From positions 2,294,001 to 2,358,000 of the forward strand of contig NZ_JACHBR010000001.1 of assembly GCF_014200435.1 (NCBI RefSeq): DNA of 64,000 bases. Direction: 5' to 3'. Shown here piece by piece: positions 43,669 to 52,335 of the stretch; position 1 is the stretch's first letter, and each line of letters begins with the position of its first letter. Origin of the DNA: Sphaerisporangium krabiense (GTDB taxonomy: Bacteria > Actinomycetota > Actinomycetes > Streptosporangiales > Streptosporangiaceae). The notes under the pieces were generated by a model. It saw nothing but the letters and a program-made list of their open reading frames with translations. It made no database searches and was not told where the DNA came from. A program made the translations under genes and the position numbers.

Positions 43669-44157
43669 TCACTCGTCGTCCTGGTCGGCCTCGTAGACGT
43701 AGTCCCAGCGGCCGCAGTAGACCTTCTTGTCGCGGTTGTCGTCCCAGTAGCAGACCCGGACCTGGGCGTTGTCCACGTCCCTCTCCCAGAAGTGGAAGGT
43801 CCGGTAGCCGTTGGAGCCGCACTTGATGGCCGAGTCGATCGACTCGTCGCCGTCGGCGTTCTCGAACTTGACCTGGACGTAACCGCACAGCCAGCGCGGG
43901 GAGTCCTTGTCGTACAGCCGGCCGCTGACGTGGAGCCGGTCGGCACCGTCGACCCACACGTCGCCGCGGGCTTTGGCGCGCGAGCCGTGGAAGTACTTGC
44001 TGTAGTCGTAGCCCCAGCTGTCCTCGAAGTCGTCGAGGGCGGAGGCGCTGACCTTGGTCGTGGCGGCGCTCGCCGAGGTGGCGAGGGCGGGCACACCCAC
44101 CGCGAGGACGGTGGTGGCCGCGGCGAGTCCGAGGATGGTGCGGATGGAGCGGCGCAT
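43669..44157 (-). CDS. Small secreted cysteine-containing protein
   Basis: 162 aa, ATG 44157 with AGGAGAA upstream. A Sec signal peptide (MRRSIRTILGLAAATTVLAVGVP...ATSASA, cut near residue 31) leads to a ~130-residue acidic mature part rich in Asp, Tyr and Trp. Four Cys (RWLCGYV, AIKCGSN, VRVCYWD, VYCGRWD) could make two disulfides. The alternating beta pattern (VSGRLYDKDSPRWLCGYVQVKFENADGDESID) suggests a beta-sandwich. I do not recognise a family. A pair of 17-bp direct repeats lies upstream. Confidence 0.8.
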   Translation of the reverse strand: MRRSIRTILGLAAATTVLAVGVPALATSASAATTKVSASALDDFEDSWGYDYSKYFHGSRAKARGDVWVDGADRLHVSGRLYDKDSPRWLCGYVQVKFENADGDESIDSAIKCGSNGYRTFHFWERDVDNAQVRVCYWDDNRDKKVYCGRWDYVYEADQDDE

Positions 44158-44229
44158 CTGGTTCTCCTGTTCGAGGGTTCCCCGGTGTTCTCCTGCTGCC
44201 GGGGTGGTACGTGATTAGTGAAAGCCCGA

Positions 44230-44277
44230 CCGCCTGCAGGACGCTTACAACGGCCTTACGCCGCCTGCAGGTCGCTT
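44230..44277. repeat. 17-bp direct repeats upstream of the secreted-protein gene
   Basis: CCGCCTGCAGGACGCTT (44230-44246) recurs as CCGCCTGCAGGTCGCTT (44261-44277), one mismatch, spaced 31 bp or about three helix turns. Each contains the palindrome CCTGCAGG. They lie 73-120 bp upstream of ATG 44157, a regulator-binding position. Confidence 0.45.
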
Positions 44278-44524
44278 GAGAAGGTGGTCACGCCGTATAC
44301 CGGTGACCGCGAAGGGGCTCCGTGGAGCCGAGCCGTGCGGTGAATCCCCGAGAGCCCGTCGTCCCGGCGCCGGCGAACGCCGCCCGGGGAGGGCTGAATA
44401 TGCGGCCCTGCCGGATCCGTGTCAGGAGCCGGATCCGGCGAAGATGGCCGGCGCCTCGCGCGACCGCCCCCGCACAGGGGCCGCGCTCGACTGCCCTCAG
44501 CATGAACCCGCCCGGTCAACGCGA

Positions 44525-44543
44525 AATTAACGGGGAATCAACG
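44525..44543 (+). promoter_or_regulatory. Octamer pair 1 upstream of the SARP gene
   Basis: AATTAACG (44525-44532) and AATCAACG (44536-44543) are direct repeats 11 bp apart, the spacing SARP DNA-binding domains prefer. They are about 200 bp upstream of ATG 44747. Confidence 0.4.
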
Positions 44544-44646
44544 GACGTCGTACGCGTCCGGCTCGCCCGCCCTGGTGCGCACCGGGTCCCGACCGGCCGG
44601 GGGAGTTGCGTGGGGTTGCGTAGGAGCTGACCGGAAAACGACGCGG

Positions 44647-44666
44647 AATCAACGCCTGGATTAACG
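44647..44666 (+). promoter_or_regulatory. Octamer pair 2 upstream of the SARP gene
   Basis: AATCAACG (44647-44654) and GATTAACG (44659-44666), 12 bp apart, repeat the same AATYAACG theme 81-100 bp upstream of ATG 44747. TATGCT at 44706-44711 may be the -10. Autoregulation by the SARP protein is the inference. Confidence 0.4.
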
Positions 44667-44746
44667 TCAGGGCCGCCGCATAGGGCTGAAAGCATCGGGG
44701 GATCTATGCTTTGCATTGAATCGGCTAAAGGGTGGGGAACTCGGAC

Positions 44747-47700
44747 ATGGCTAGTCAGGGAGACGAGGCTGGCCTTCGCTTCGCGGTCCTCGGACCGGTG
44801 CTCGCCTGGCGGGACGGCCGGGAGCTGGAGCTGGGCACGCCGCTGCAACGGTCCATCCTCGCCATGCTGCTGCTCCGCGAGGGCCGCGCGGTGTCCCCCA
44901 CGGAGATGATCGACGCCATCTGGGGGGACGACGCGCCGCCGCGGGCGCTCGGCGCGCTGCGGACGTACGTCTCCCGGCTGCGCGCCGTCCTCGAACCGGA
45001 CCGCTCCCCTCGCATGCGCCCTGAGCTGCTCACCTCGGTCGGGCGCGGGTACGCGCTGCGGCTCCCGCCCGGCGCGTTCGACCTGGCCGAGTTCGAGCGT
45101 CTCGTCGCCGAGGCCGAGACCGAGCGCAGGAACGACGACCCGGCGGCGGCCGCGGCCACCCTGCGCCGGGCGCTCGGCCTGTGGTCGGGCGAGCCGCTGG
45201 CCGGCGCCGTCGGGCCGTACATCGAGAGCCAGCGCGGCCGGCTCGTCGAGCGCCGCGTCGGCGTGGTCGAGACCCTCATGGAGCTGGACCTCGAACTGGG
45301 CCGGCACGCCGACGTGGTCCACGAGCTGATCGCGCTCATCGCCGAGCACCCCCTCAGGGAGCGCCTGCGCGGGCAGCTCATGCTGGCCTACTACCGCTGC
45401 GGACGGCAGGCGGACGCGCTCGCGGTCTTCGGCGACATCCGCCGCGCCCTGGTCGAGGAGCTCGGCATCGACCCCGGCCGCGAACTGGCCTCGCTCCACC
45501 AGCGCATCCTCGCCGCCGACCCCGGCCTGGCCTGGACACGGCGCGCGCCCTCCCCCGACGGGGACGGCCCCGGCAGGGACGCGCGCGCCCCCTCGGCCGA
45601 GGCGCCGGCCGCCGAGGACGCCGAGTACGAGGGCGTCCAGGAGATGCCGCGCCCCGCGCAGCTCCCCGCCGCCGTGAGCGACTTCACCGGGCGCAGGGAG
45701 GTCGTCAACCGGCTGCGCACGCTGCTGACCAGCGCGGGCGGGGCCGAGGGCGTGCCCGTGGCCGCGGTGTCGGGCATCGGCGGCGTCGGCAAGACCGCCT
45801 TGGCCGTCCACGTCGCCCACTCGCTGCACGAGGTGTTCCCTGACGGGCAGTTGTACGCGGACCTGCGCGGCTACGGCGAGGAGCCGACGGCCCCGGAGTC
45901 GGTGCTGGCCGCGTTCCTGCGCGCGCTCGGGCTGCCGGTCGACATCATCCCCGACGGGCTGGCCGAGCGGGGCGCGCTGTTCCGCTCGCTGCTCGCCGAC
46001 CGCCGCATGATCGTGCTGCTCGACAACGCCCGCGACGCCGAGCAGGTCGAGCACCTGCTGCCGGGCACGGCGGGCTGCGCGGCGATCGTGACCAGCCGCG
46101 TCAAGCTGGCCGACCTGCCGTCCGCCCGCCTGGTCGACCTGGAGGTGATGGAGCCGGAGGAGGCGCTGAGCCTGTTCGCGGCCGTCGCCGGGCCCGAGCG
46201 CGTCGCCGTCGAGCGCGCCGCGGCCATGGACGTGGTCGCCATCTGCGGTTTCCTCCCGCTCGCCGTCCGCATCGTCGCGGCCAGGCTCGCGGCGCGGCCC
46301 GGGTGGACCGTGGCCTCGCTCGTCCCGCGGCTGGCCGACGAGCGGCGGCGGCTGGACGAGATGCGCATCGGCCACCTGGCCGTGGACGCCACCTTCTCCC
46401 TCGGGTACGGCCACCTGGACGCGGGGCAGGCCCGCGCGTTCCGGCTGCTGTCGCTGCCGAACGGCCCGGACATCTCGGTGCAGGCGGCGGCCGCGCTGCT
46501 GGACCTCACCATGATCGAGACCGAGGACATGCTGGAGTCCCTGGTCGACGTGAGCTTGCTGGAGGCGCCCGCGCCGGGCCGGTACCGCTACCACGACCTG
46601 CTCCGGCTGTTCGCGCGCCGGCACGCCGAGGCGAACGAGGGCGCGGACGCCGGGGGGCCCGCGACGCGGCGGCTGCTCGGGTTCTACCTTGCCTCGGCGC
46701 AGGCCGCGCACCGGCTCGCCTACGAGGGCAGCGTGATCTGGCGGCACCTGACCGCCACCGGGATCACGGGCCGCACGTTCTCCAGCGCCGACGAGGCCGT
46801 CCTGTGGCTGACCGTCGAGGCCGAGACGCTGTTCGCCGCGATCGGGCAGGCCGCCGAGTCGGCCCGCACCCCCGAGACGCTGCGGCTGGCCGCCGACCTG
46901 CTGCTGGCCATGGAGCCGCTGCTGGAGTCGGGCGCCTTCGTCCGCGAGTTCCACGGCCGCGCGACCACGGTGCTCGTCTCGGCGCAGGCGATCGGCGACA
47001 GGCCGGGCGAGCTGCGCTGCCGGTACGTCCTCGGCCGCGTGCTGTTCGGGGCCAACCGGCTGCGCGAGGCGGACGCCGAGTTCCGCGCCGCGCTGGAGCT
47101 GGCCGACGCCATCGGCGATCCGATCGTCACCGGCGAGACCTACAACGCGCTCGCGGTCGTCGCGGGGCGCCGCCGCCGCCACGAGGAGGCGCTGGCCTGG
47201 TTCGACTCGGCGCTGAAGGCGTTCAAGGAGAGCGGGGCGATCGGCGGCGAGGCGCTGGTGGCGAGCTACTCCTCGCGGGACCACCTGGGCCTCGGCCGCA
47301 CCGACGAGGCGATCAGCGCCGCCGAGCGGGGCCTCGCGTTGTTCTCCGAGCTCGGCAGCGGGGCCGGGATGGCCCGCGCGCGTTACCAGCTCGGCGTCGT
47401 CCTGTCCCGGGTGGGACGGCTGACCGAGGCGGTCGTCCACCACGCCGAGTGCCTGGACTTCTTCCGCGCGGGCGGGCAGAAGGTGTGGGAGCAGCGGATC
47501 TGCTGCCGTCTGGCCGAGACGTTCATCAACGCCGAGCGGTACAAGGACGCCGCGCGGCACGCCGAGCAGGCGCTGACCCTGAGCAGGGAGATCGGGCACC
47601 CGTACGGCGAGGCCCTGTCACTGACCGTGCTGGGCCGTGCCCTCGCCGGGCTCGGCAGCGTCCGCAGGAGCGGCGACTGCCTGAAGCGGGCCCTGGACAT

Positions 47701-47773
47701 CTTCACCCGGCTCGGATCCCCCGAGGCCGACGACCTTCGCGCCCTGCTGAAGCTCGATCAGGTCAGCGATTAG
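44747..47773 (+). CDS. AfsR/SARP-type transcriptional activator with NB-ARC and TPR
   Basis: 1008 aa from ATG 44747 (GGTGGGGA upstream); GTG 44732 is an alternative with poor spacing. The order is: OmpR-like winged helix (about 8-95, FAVLGPVLAWRDGRELELGTPLQRSILAMLLL), bacterial transcriptional activation domain BTAD (about 100-245, with LRERLRGQLMLAYYRCGRQADALAVF), acidic linker, NB-ARC ATPase (about 315-570; Walker A SGIGGVGKTAL near 342, Walker B MIVLLDNARDAEQVEHLLPG), then TPR-like repeats to the end. These large SARPs switch on secondary metabolism or development. No polyketide or peptide synthase genes lie beside it, so its targets are probably elsewhere or are the small flanking genes. 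Confidence 0.95.
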   Translation: MASQGDEAGLRFAVLGPVLAWRDGRELELGTPLQRSILAMLLLREGRAVSPTEMIDAIWGDDAPPRALGALRTYVSRLRAVLEPDRSPRMRPELLTSVGRGYALRLPPGAFDLAEFERLVAEAETERRNDDPAAAAATLRRALGLWSGEPLAGAVGPYIESQRGRLVERRVGVVETLMELDLELGRHADVVHELIALIAEHPLRERLRGQLMLAYYRCGRQADALAVFGDIRRALVEELGIDPGRELASLHQRILAADPGLAWTRRAPSPDGDGPGRDARAPSAEAPAAEDAEYEGVQEMPRPAQLPAAVSDFTGRREVVNRLRTLLTSAGGAEGVPVAAVSGIGGVGKTALAVHVAHSLHEVFPDGQLYADLRGYGEEPTAPESVLAAFLRALGLPVDIIPDGLAERGALFRSLLADRRMIVLLDNARDAEQVEHLLPGTAGCAAIVTSRVKLADLPSARLVDLEVMEPEEALSLFAAVAGPERVAVERAAAMDVVAICGFLPLAVRIVAARLAARPGWTVASLVPRLADERRRLDEMRIGHLAVDATFSLGYGHLDAGQARAFRLLSLPNGPDISVQAAAALLDLTMIETEDMLESLVDVSLLEAPAPGRYRYHDLLRLFARRHAEANEGADAGGPATRRLLGFYLASAQAAHRLAYEGSVIWRHLTATGITGRTFSSADEAVLWLTVEAETLFAAIGQAAESARTPETLRLAADLLLAMEPLLESGAFVREFHGRATTVLVSAQAIGDRPGELRCRYVLGRVLFGANRLREADAEFRAALELADAIGDPIVTGETYNALAVVAGRRRRHEEALAWFDSALKAFKESGAIGGEALVASYSSRDHLGLGRTDEAISAAERGLALFSELGSGAGMARARYQLGVVLSRVGRLTEAVVHHAECLDFFRAGGQKVWEQRICCRLAETFINAERYKDAARHAEQALTLSREIGHPYGEALSLTVLGRALAGLGSVRRSGDCLKRALDIFTRLGSPEADDLRALLKLDQVSD

Positions 47774-48150
47774 CTCCCGCACGCTGAAGGGGTCGTCGTC
47801 GAGCCGGGTCATTCGCACGTGATTGATCACCTTTGACCTACCGTGTCCCTTTCGAGCAGCACGCGATCCACGCGGCTCAGCGGAAAGTATCCGGATAGGC
47901 ACTCAACGCTGACGGAATTATGGAAAGCTCATATCCGCCGTTAAGTGCTTGGAGCTTAGATGAATCCGTACTGAAGTGCCCGGCCGGCCGTCTGTCGCCG
48001 CGTGACGCCTTGGGGGCCCGGTTGGCTACCGGCATGGCGCCTCGCGACGACCGGCCGCCTCACTCCGGACGACCGGCCGGACATGTCACGGATCTCGAAC
48101 CCCCCAAGTTCCGTGCACATCGCAAGGCTCCCGCCCGGTGTTCAAAATCC

Positions 48151-48167
48151 GATCAATGCCGGATCAA
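48151..48167 (+). promoter_or_regulatory. Phased GATCAA repeats upstream of the zinc-ribbon gene
   Basis: GATCAA occurs at 48151-48156 and 48162-48167, 11 bp apart, within a context similar to the ATCAAC octamers in front of the SARP gene. It is 155-171 bp upstream of GTG 48322. The remaining 47774-48321 sequence shows nothing else I can assign. Confidence 0.25.
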
Positions 48168-48321
48168 CATCACGAACCCATCACGATGGACCATGCGGGA
48201 CATCGGCCGAACAGCCTGGGGCACCGGGACGGATAAGCCCTTCGCAAGCGGCGGTCAAGGGGGTACAGGTACCACAGAGGGGCGCGAGACCCTCACCAGG
48301 AGTTGCAAGGAGCGGATCCCC

Positions 48322-48624
48322 GTGTTGATTCCGTGCTACGCGTGCGAGTCCCGGTTCCGGCCGGGTGAATACTTCGTCGCCTGCCATGACTACAACCGCG
48401 GCATGGACCTCGTCGCCTGGACGTGTCCTGCCTGCGGAAACCGCGACGATCTGCGTGTGATGCCGGACGCCATCGGTTTCGGCTATCCCTGGCGGGGCCG
48501 CTTCTCCGTCCAGGATCGCTTCCAGGTGCCCGGCCTGCGCCGCCGCCGCCGTGACCTCCGCCTGGACATCAGCCTGGACAAGGACGTGTGGCACGTCCCG
48601 ACCAAGCTGCGGCAGGTCGCCTAG
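48322..48624 (+). CDS. Small zinc-ribbon-like protein
   Basis: 100 aa from GTG 48322, which has AAGGAG 9 nt upstream; the frame stays open much further upstream but that part is not coding-like. CYACESRF and WTCPACGNRDD give a CxxC-x(30)-CxxC pattern typical of zinc ribbons, with an intervening His. The second half is basic ([30 protein letters not shown]), so nucleic-acid binding is possible. I do not recognise a named family. It lies downstream of the SARP gene and ends tail-to-tail with the reductase gene, their stops sharing the CTAG palindrome. Confidence 0.65.
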   Translation: MLIPCYACESRFRPGEYFVACHDYNRGMDLVAWTCPACGNRDDLRVMPDAIGFGYPWRGRFSVQDRFQVPGLRRRRRDLRLDISLDKDVWHVPTKLRQVA

Positions 48625-49175
48625 GCGGCCTTCCCGGCCACCCGATAGGTCAGCTCCGTCCTCCTGGGGAAGCACCGCACCCGGGGCGGTTCCAGCTCCA
48701 CCGGGCCCACGCCGCCGAACAGAGGGATGCCGGCGCCGAGCAGCACGGGCACGAGGTGGACGCGGATCTCGTCCAGCAGCCCGGCCGCCAGGAACTGCCG
48801 GGCGATGTCCGCGCCGCCCATGACGTAGACGCCCCCGTCGCCCGCGACCGCCTGCGCCTGCTCCAGGGCACTGCGCACGCCGTCGGTCACGAACGTGAAG
48901 CGCTCGCCGGCGTCGTCCGGCACGTCATGCGAAATCACGAAATAGGGGACGGGCACCGGCGGGTCGCCGCCCCAGCCGCCCGAGACGTCGTACGTCCGCC
49001 GGCCCGCGATCACCGCGCCCGTCCACGAGGTCTCCATCAGCTCGCGCACCTCGGGGCCGAAGACGGTCTGGCCGGCGTCGCTGAACACCCACGCGTGCAG
49101 CCGCTCGGTGTCGTGGTCCTGGGTCGCGACGAACCCGTCCAGCGACATCGTGATGTCCAGAACGACCGTGCCCAT
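48621..49175 (-). CDS. Dihydrofolate-reductase-fold (RibD C-terminal) protein
   Basis: 184 aa. It has the DHFR/RibD_C pattern of actinomycete 'dihydrofolate reductase family' proteins: VLDITMSLDGFVATQDHDTERLHAWVF, TGAVIAGRRTYDVSGGWGG, PYFVISHDVPD, VYVMGGADIARQFLAAGLLDEIRVHLVPVLLGAGIPLFGG. NADPH-binding segments are retained. True folate reduction is unlikely, because the family is mostly riboflavin-type or unknown reductases. It is convergent with the zinc-ribbon gene and 74 nt downstream of the LLM gene on the same strand. Confidence 0.9.
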   Translation of the reverse strand: MGTVVLDITMSLDGFVATQDHDTERLHAWVFSDAGQTVFGPEVRELMETSWTGAVIAGRRTYDVSGGWGGDPPVPVPYFVISHDVPDDAGERFTFVTDGVRSALEQAQAVAGDGGVYVMGGADIARQFLAAGLLDEIRVHLVPVLLGAGIPLFGGVGPVELEPPRVRCFPRRTELTYRVAGKAA

Positions 49176-49249
49176 GCCCTCTCCCGATGATCGCCCGCCG
49201 GTCCGACCGTACGGGGCGGCGAGGCGCGGGACAAGACACCCGGCGGACG

Positions 49250-50101
49250 TCAGGGGAGGGCGAGGGCGATCCTGTCGATCTGCCCCAGGTCGGGCGACCA
49301 GCAGTACAGCATGACCTCGTCCGCTCCGGCGTCGGTGAACGCGCGGACGGCCCGCCCGACCGCCTCCGGCGTGGTGAGCATGTCCTCGACCACATGGCCG
49401 GGCCTCTCAAGGAACCCGTAGTACGCCCGGATCTCCCGCCGCGCCTCCGCCACGACCTCGTCGGGGCCGAGGGCGACGTTGGCCTGCGCCACCAGCCGGG
49501 GACGGCCCTCGCGCCCGGCCTCCCGCCACGCCCGCTCGACCGTCCGGAAGAACCTGCCCATCTCGGGCGGAGGGAACATCGCGCCGAGGAACCCGTCGCC
49601 CCAGTGCGCCACGCGCTCGGCCGTGGCCGGGACGAACCCCCCGAACAGCACCTCGGGGCCGCCGGGCCGGGCGGGCGCGGGCCCGATCGGGCCGACCCCC
49701 TCGCCGTACGGCTCGCCCGCCCAGACGCGCCGCAGCGCCCTCGCCTGCTCGTCCAGGACGCGCCCCCGGCTCCGGCGGTCCACCCCCACCGCGCGGAAGT
49801 CGTCGTCGCGGACGCCGACGCCGAGGCCGAGCGTGAAACGCCCGCCCGAGAGGCGGTCGAGCGTCGCGGCCTGCTTGGCGAGCAGCGCGGGCCGGCGCAG
49901 CGGCGCGACCAGCACCTCGGTCATCAGCCGGATCGTGGAGGTGGCGCCCGCGACCGCGCCCAGGGTGACCATGGGCTCGGGGTTGCCGTAGACGACGCGG
50001 TCGAGCAGGCCCAGGGTGGTGAACGTGGCCGCCTCGGCGCGGCGTGCCCAGGTGAGCAGTTCGTCGACGTCGGCGATCGGAAGGCCGAGGCCCACTCGCA
50101 T
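49250..50101 (-). CDS. LLM-class flavin- or F420-dependent oxidoreductase
   Basis: 283 aa, ATG 50101 with GGGGGGTG upstream. It is a luciferase-like monooxygenase: RVGLGLPIADVDELLTWARRAEAATFTTLGLLDRVVYGNPEPMVTLGAVAGATSTIRLMTEVLVAPLRRPALLAKQAATLDRLSGGRFTLGLGVG is the classic beta-alpha barrel start with the SGGR-x3-GxG motif. Short LLM proteins of this type often use F420. The substrate is unknown. It lies between the DHFR-fold gene and a TetR gene, all on the minus strand, so a small redox operon under TetR control is possible. Confidence 0.92.
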   Translation of the reverse strand: MRVGLGLPIADVDELLTWARRAEAATFTTLGLLDRVVYGNPEPMVTLGAVAGATSTIRLMTEVLVAPLRRPALLAKQAATLDRLSGGRFTLGLGVGVRDDDFRAVGVDRRSRGRVLDEQARALRRVWAGEPYGEGVGPIGPAPARPGGPEVLFGGFVPATAERVAHWGDGFLGAMFPPPEMGRFFRTVERAWREAGREGRPRLVAQANVALGPDEVVAEARREIRAYYGFLERPGHVVEDMLTTPEAVGRAVRAFTDAGADEVMLYCWSPDLGQIDRIALALP

Positions 50102-50166
50102 CGCGGCACCCCCCGGGTCGTCAGGGGGGTCGCCTCACTGTACGTCGGCGGCGCGCCCGGGCCGGG

Positions 50167-50769
50167 TCAGGACGCGCCGGACGTGCCCTTGAGGCTGTGC
50201 CACGCGGCCTCGCCGAGCATCCTGATCTCGTCCTCGGTGGGCTGGTGGGCGCCGGAGAACCACAGGCGGCACATCTCGGTCGCGGGTCCGAGCCACAGGA
50301 CGTAGCACATGGTCGGTTCCACGGGCCGCAGCACGCCGTTCTTCATGTGCGGACGCCACCAGTCCGACACCCGGCGGAAGAAGGCGCGGCGCGCCTCGGC
50401 GACCTCGGGGCCGCCCGGCTCCTCGCGGCGGGGCGGACGCTCGCTGATCAGGATGCGGGCCCGCTCCGGGTGGCGTCCGCACCAGGCCATGTGCATGGCG
50501 ACGATCGCCTCGATGCCGTCCTTGGCGGTGTCGTGCCGGAAGAGCTCGTCGACGAACGCCTGCTGGTACATGGTCGCGATCTCGGAGTACAGCACCCCGA
50601 AGACGTGTTCCTTGCTGGCGAAGTGGTGGTAGAAGCTCCCGACGCTGACCCCGCTCTCCTCGCGGAGGCTGGCCAGCGTGGTGGAGGAGACCCCGTCCTG
50701 GCTGAAGCGTCGCAGGGCGCCCTCGATGATGCGGGTGCGGCCGTCACGTCCGTTCTTCGCGCTCTTCAC
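50167..50769 (-). CDS. TetR-family transcriptional regulator
   Basis: 200 aa, GTG 50769 with no clear ribosome site. The helix-turn-helix (RIIEGALRRFSQDGVSSTTLASLREESGVSVGSFYHHFASKEHVFGVLY) is a textbook TetR N-terminus, and the remainder is the helical ligand domain with two Trp-rich stretches. It is 65 nt upstream of the LLM gene on the same strand and likely controls it. The 50770-50970 spacer separates it from the divergent HxlR gene. Confidence 0.92.
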   Translation of the reverse strand: MKSAKNGRDGRTRIIEGALRRFSQDGVSSTTLASLREESGVSVGSFYHHFASKEHVFGVLYSEIATMYQQAFVDELFRHDTAKDGIEAIVAMHMAWCGRHPERARILISERPPRREEPGGPEVAEARRAFFRRVSDWWRPHMKNGVLRPVEPTMCYVLWLGPATEMCRLWFSGAHQPTEDEIRMLGEAAWHSLKGTSGAS

Positions 50770-50970
50770 AGCGTCAATGGTGACTCAACAGAACCTTGTT
50801 CTGCAAACCTCGGGAGTCCGCCGCGGCCTGGACGGCTCACAGGGGCCGACGGGCGCGATGATCCCGACGGTACCGCATGCGACGCACACCTCGGCGTCCG
50901 TCATCGTCCTGGACTCCGCGGGGTCACCTGGGTTTGTCAAATAGACTTAGCCGTGGTGAAGGGAGGAAAC

Positions 50971-51459
50971 ATGACCGCCTACGATGCCTGCATGAGCGCG
51001 CGTACCCCCTTCCGCGTACGGAACTGCTCGATCGAACGCACGCTCACGATCGTGGGCGAGAAGTGGACCTTCCTCGTGCTCCGCGAGGCGTTCAACGGCG
51101 TGCGCAGGTTCGCCGACATGCAGGAGGGCACCGGCGCCCCCCGCCAGGTGCTCAGCGCCCGGCTGTCCCGGCTGGTCGAGGAGGGCCTGCTGCGCAAGGT
51201 GCCCTACCGCGAGCCGGGCAGGCGCGTCCGCCACGAGTACCGGCTCACCCAGAAGGGCCTCGACCTCTATCCGATCCTCGTGAGCCTGATGCAGTGGGGC
51301 GACGTCCACATGGCCGAGTCCGGCCCGCCCGTCGTCCTCACCCACCGCGACTGCGGCGCGCCCGTCGGCGTCCACCTGAGCTGCGCCGAAGGCCACGAGG
51401 TGACCTCGCCCCGCGAGGTGACCCCGACGCACGGCCCCGGGGCGCGCCTCGCGGGCTGA
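50971..51459 (+). CDS. HxlR-family transcriptional regulator
   Basis: 162 aa, ATG 50971 with GGGAGGA upstream. The HxlR winged helix is evident: RNCSIERTLTIVGEKWTFLVLREAFNGVRRFADMQEGTGAPRQVLSARLSRLVEEGLLRKVPYREPGRRVRHEYRLTQKGLDLYPILV. The C-terminal tail adds two Cys and three His (THRDCGAPVGVHLSCAEGHE), a possible zinc or redox site of the kind seen in longer HxlR proteins. It is convergent with the VC0807-like membrane protein gene, with 5 nt between stops. Confidence 0.93.
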   Translation: MTAYDACMSARTPFRVRNCSIERTLTIVGEKWTFLVLREAFNGVRRFADMQEGTGAPRQVLSARLSRLVEEGLLRKVPYREPGRRVRHEYRLTQKGLDLYPILVSLMQWGDVHMAESGPPVVLTHRDCGAPVGVHLSCAEGHEVTSPREVTPTHGPGARLAG

Positions 51460-51464
51460 CCGCT

Positions 51465-52109
51465 TCAGCGGTGGACGATCCGCAGCACGCGGCGGAAGGC
51501 CAGCAGCGAGGCCAGCGCCGCCAGCACCATGAGCACGGCCACCGCCGCCGTCCGCACGATCAGGTACGTCTCGATCGACTCGCTCAGCAGCAGCCACAGG
51601 CTCAGCGAGCCGTTGGCGAACTGGACCGTTCCCCACAGCAGCGACAGGTGGACGAAGAACCGCCGCATGCGGGGATGGTCGGTCAGGTGCTCCGGGATCG
51701 GCACCAGGTCGGTGGTCACCCGCTGGATCAGCGGGCGCGGCGCGGCGGCCGTCCCGAGGAAGGCCAGGCTCGCGGCGTAGACGCCCAGCGTGGGTTGCAG
51801 GAAGAAGATCAGAAGGTCGCCCGTGACCAGCGCGAGCACCGCGCGCACGGTGACCGCCAGCATGGCCAGCAGGACCGTTCCCGGCACGGGCTGCCGCCTG
51901 ATCAGCCGCAGCACCGCGCCGCCGTACACCCAGGCCACCGCCATGCCCACGCCGCCGAGCTCGCCCGCCGCCAGATAGCCCACGTAGAAGATCGCGACCG
52001 GGAGGATCATGCCCTCCAGCACGCGCGGCACCGCGTGCCGGACCAGCACGGAAATCCTCGGAATGGCGGGCCGCGCGACGGGCGACAGGACGAGAGTGGA
52101 CGCGGTCAT
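51465..52109 (-). CDS. VC0807-like polytopic membrane protein
   Basis: 214 aa, about five to six membrane helices; ATG 52109, with GAGGAG 12 nt upstream. The pattern (VRHAVPRVLEGMILPVAIFYVGYLAAGELGGVGMAVAWVYGGAVLRLIRRQPVPGTVLLAMLAVTVRAVLALVTGDLLIFFLQPTLGVYAASLAFLGTAAAPRPLIQRVTTDLVP) matches the VC0807 family of unknown function, common in actinomycetes and often beside HxlR or TetR regulators. There is no catalytic motif. It may be the target of the adjacent HxlR regulator. Confidence 0.8.
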   Translation of the reverse strand: MTASTLVLSPVARPAIPRISVLVRHAVPRVLEGMILPVAIFYVGYLAAGELGGVGMAVAWVYGGAVLRLIRRQPVPGTVLLAMLAVTVRAVLALVTGDLLIFFLQPTLGVYAASLAFLGTAAAPRPLIQRVTTDLVPIPEHLTDHPRMRRFFVHLSLLWGTVQFANGSLSLWLLLSESIETYLIVRTAAVAVLMVLAALASLLAFRRVLRIVHR

Positions 52110-52322
52110 GTTCGAGAAGGCTCCTCAAGGACCGGCGCGACGGCATGCCGCAGGCGGGCGACCCAACCGACCGTACGGCATGACCTTCCCCGCCGCCATC
52201 GGTTCCACGAGAACATGATCGGAGGCTGGAAGGGCCTTCACCGCCGCCGGGCACGCCCATGGCACGGGGCCGGTGCGCTGGTCGCGGGCGTGGCCGAGTG
52301 AAGGACCACCCGGTGCCTTGCC

Positions 52323-52328
52323 TACCCT
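52323..52328 (+). promoter_or_regulatory. TANNNT -10 element for a leaderless SURF1 transcript
   Basis: TACCCT lies 7 nt before GTG 52336, the distance that places the transcription start at the start codon. The only purine-rich stretch (GAAGGG) is 1 nt from the GTG, too close to act as a ribosome site. No clear -35. Confidence 0.35.
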
Positions 52329-52335
52329 GAAGGGC

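Noticed and set aside
44516-47599. 1027-codon open frame antisense to the SARP gene
   Set aside because: No recognisable domain, and it lies opposite a protein with intact winged-helix, BTAD and NB-ARC motifs.
47920-48321. N-terminal extension of the zinc-ribbon gene
   Set aside because: Low-complexity, non-coding-like sequence; GTG 48322 with AAGGAG explains the gene better.
48200-48321. c-di-AMP (ydaO) or other riboswitch upstream of the zinc-ribbon gene
   Set aside because: Some purine-rich similarity, but the conserved core elements could not be found.
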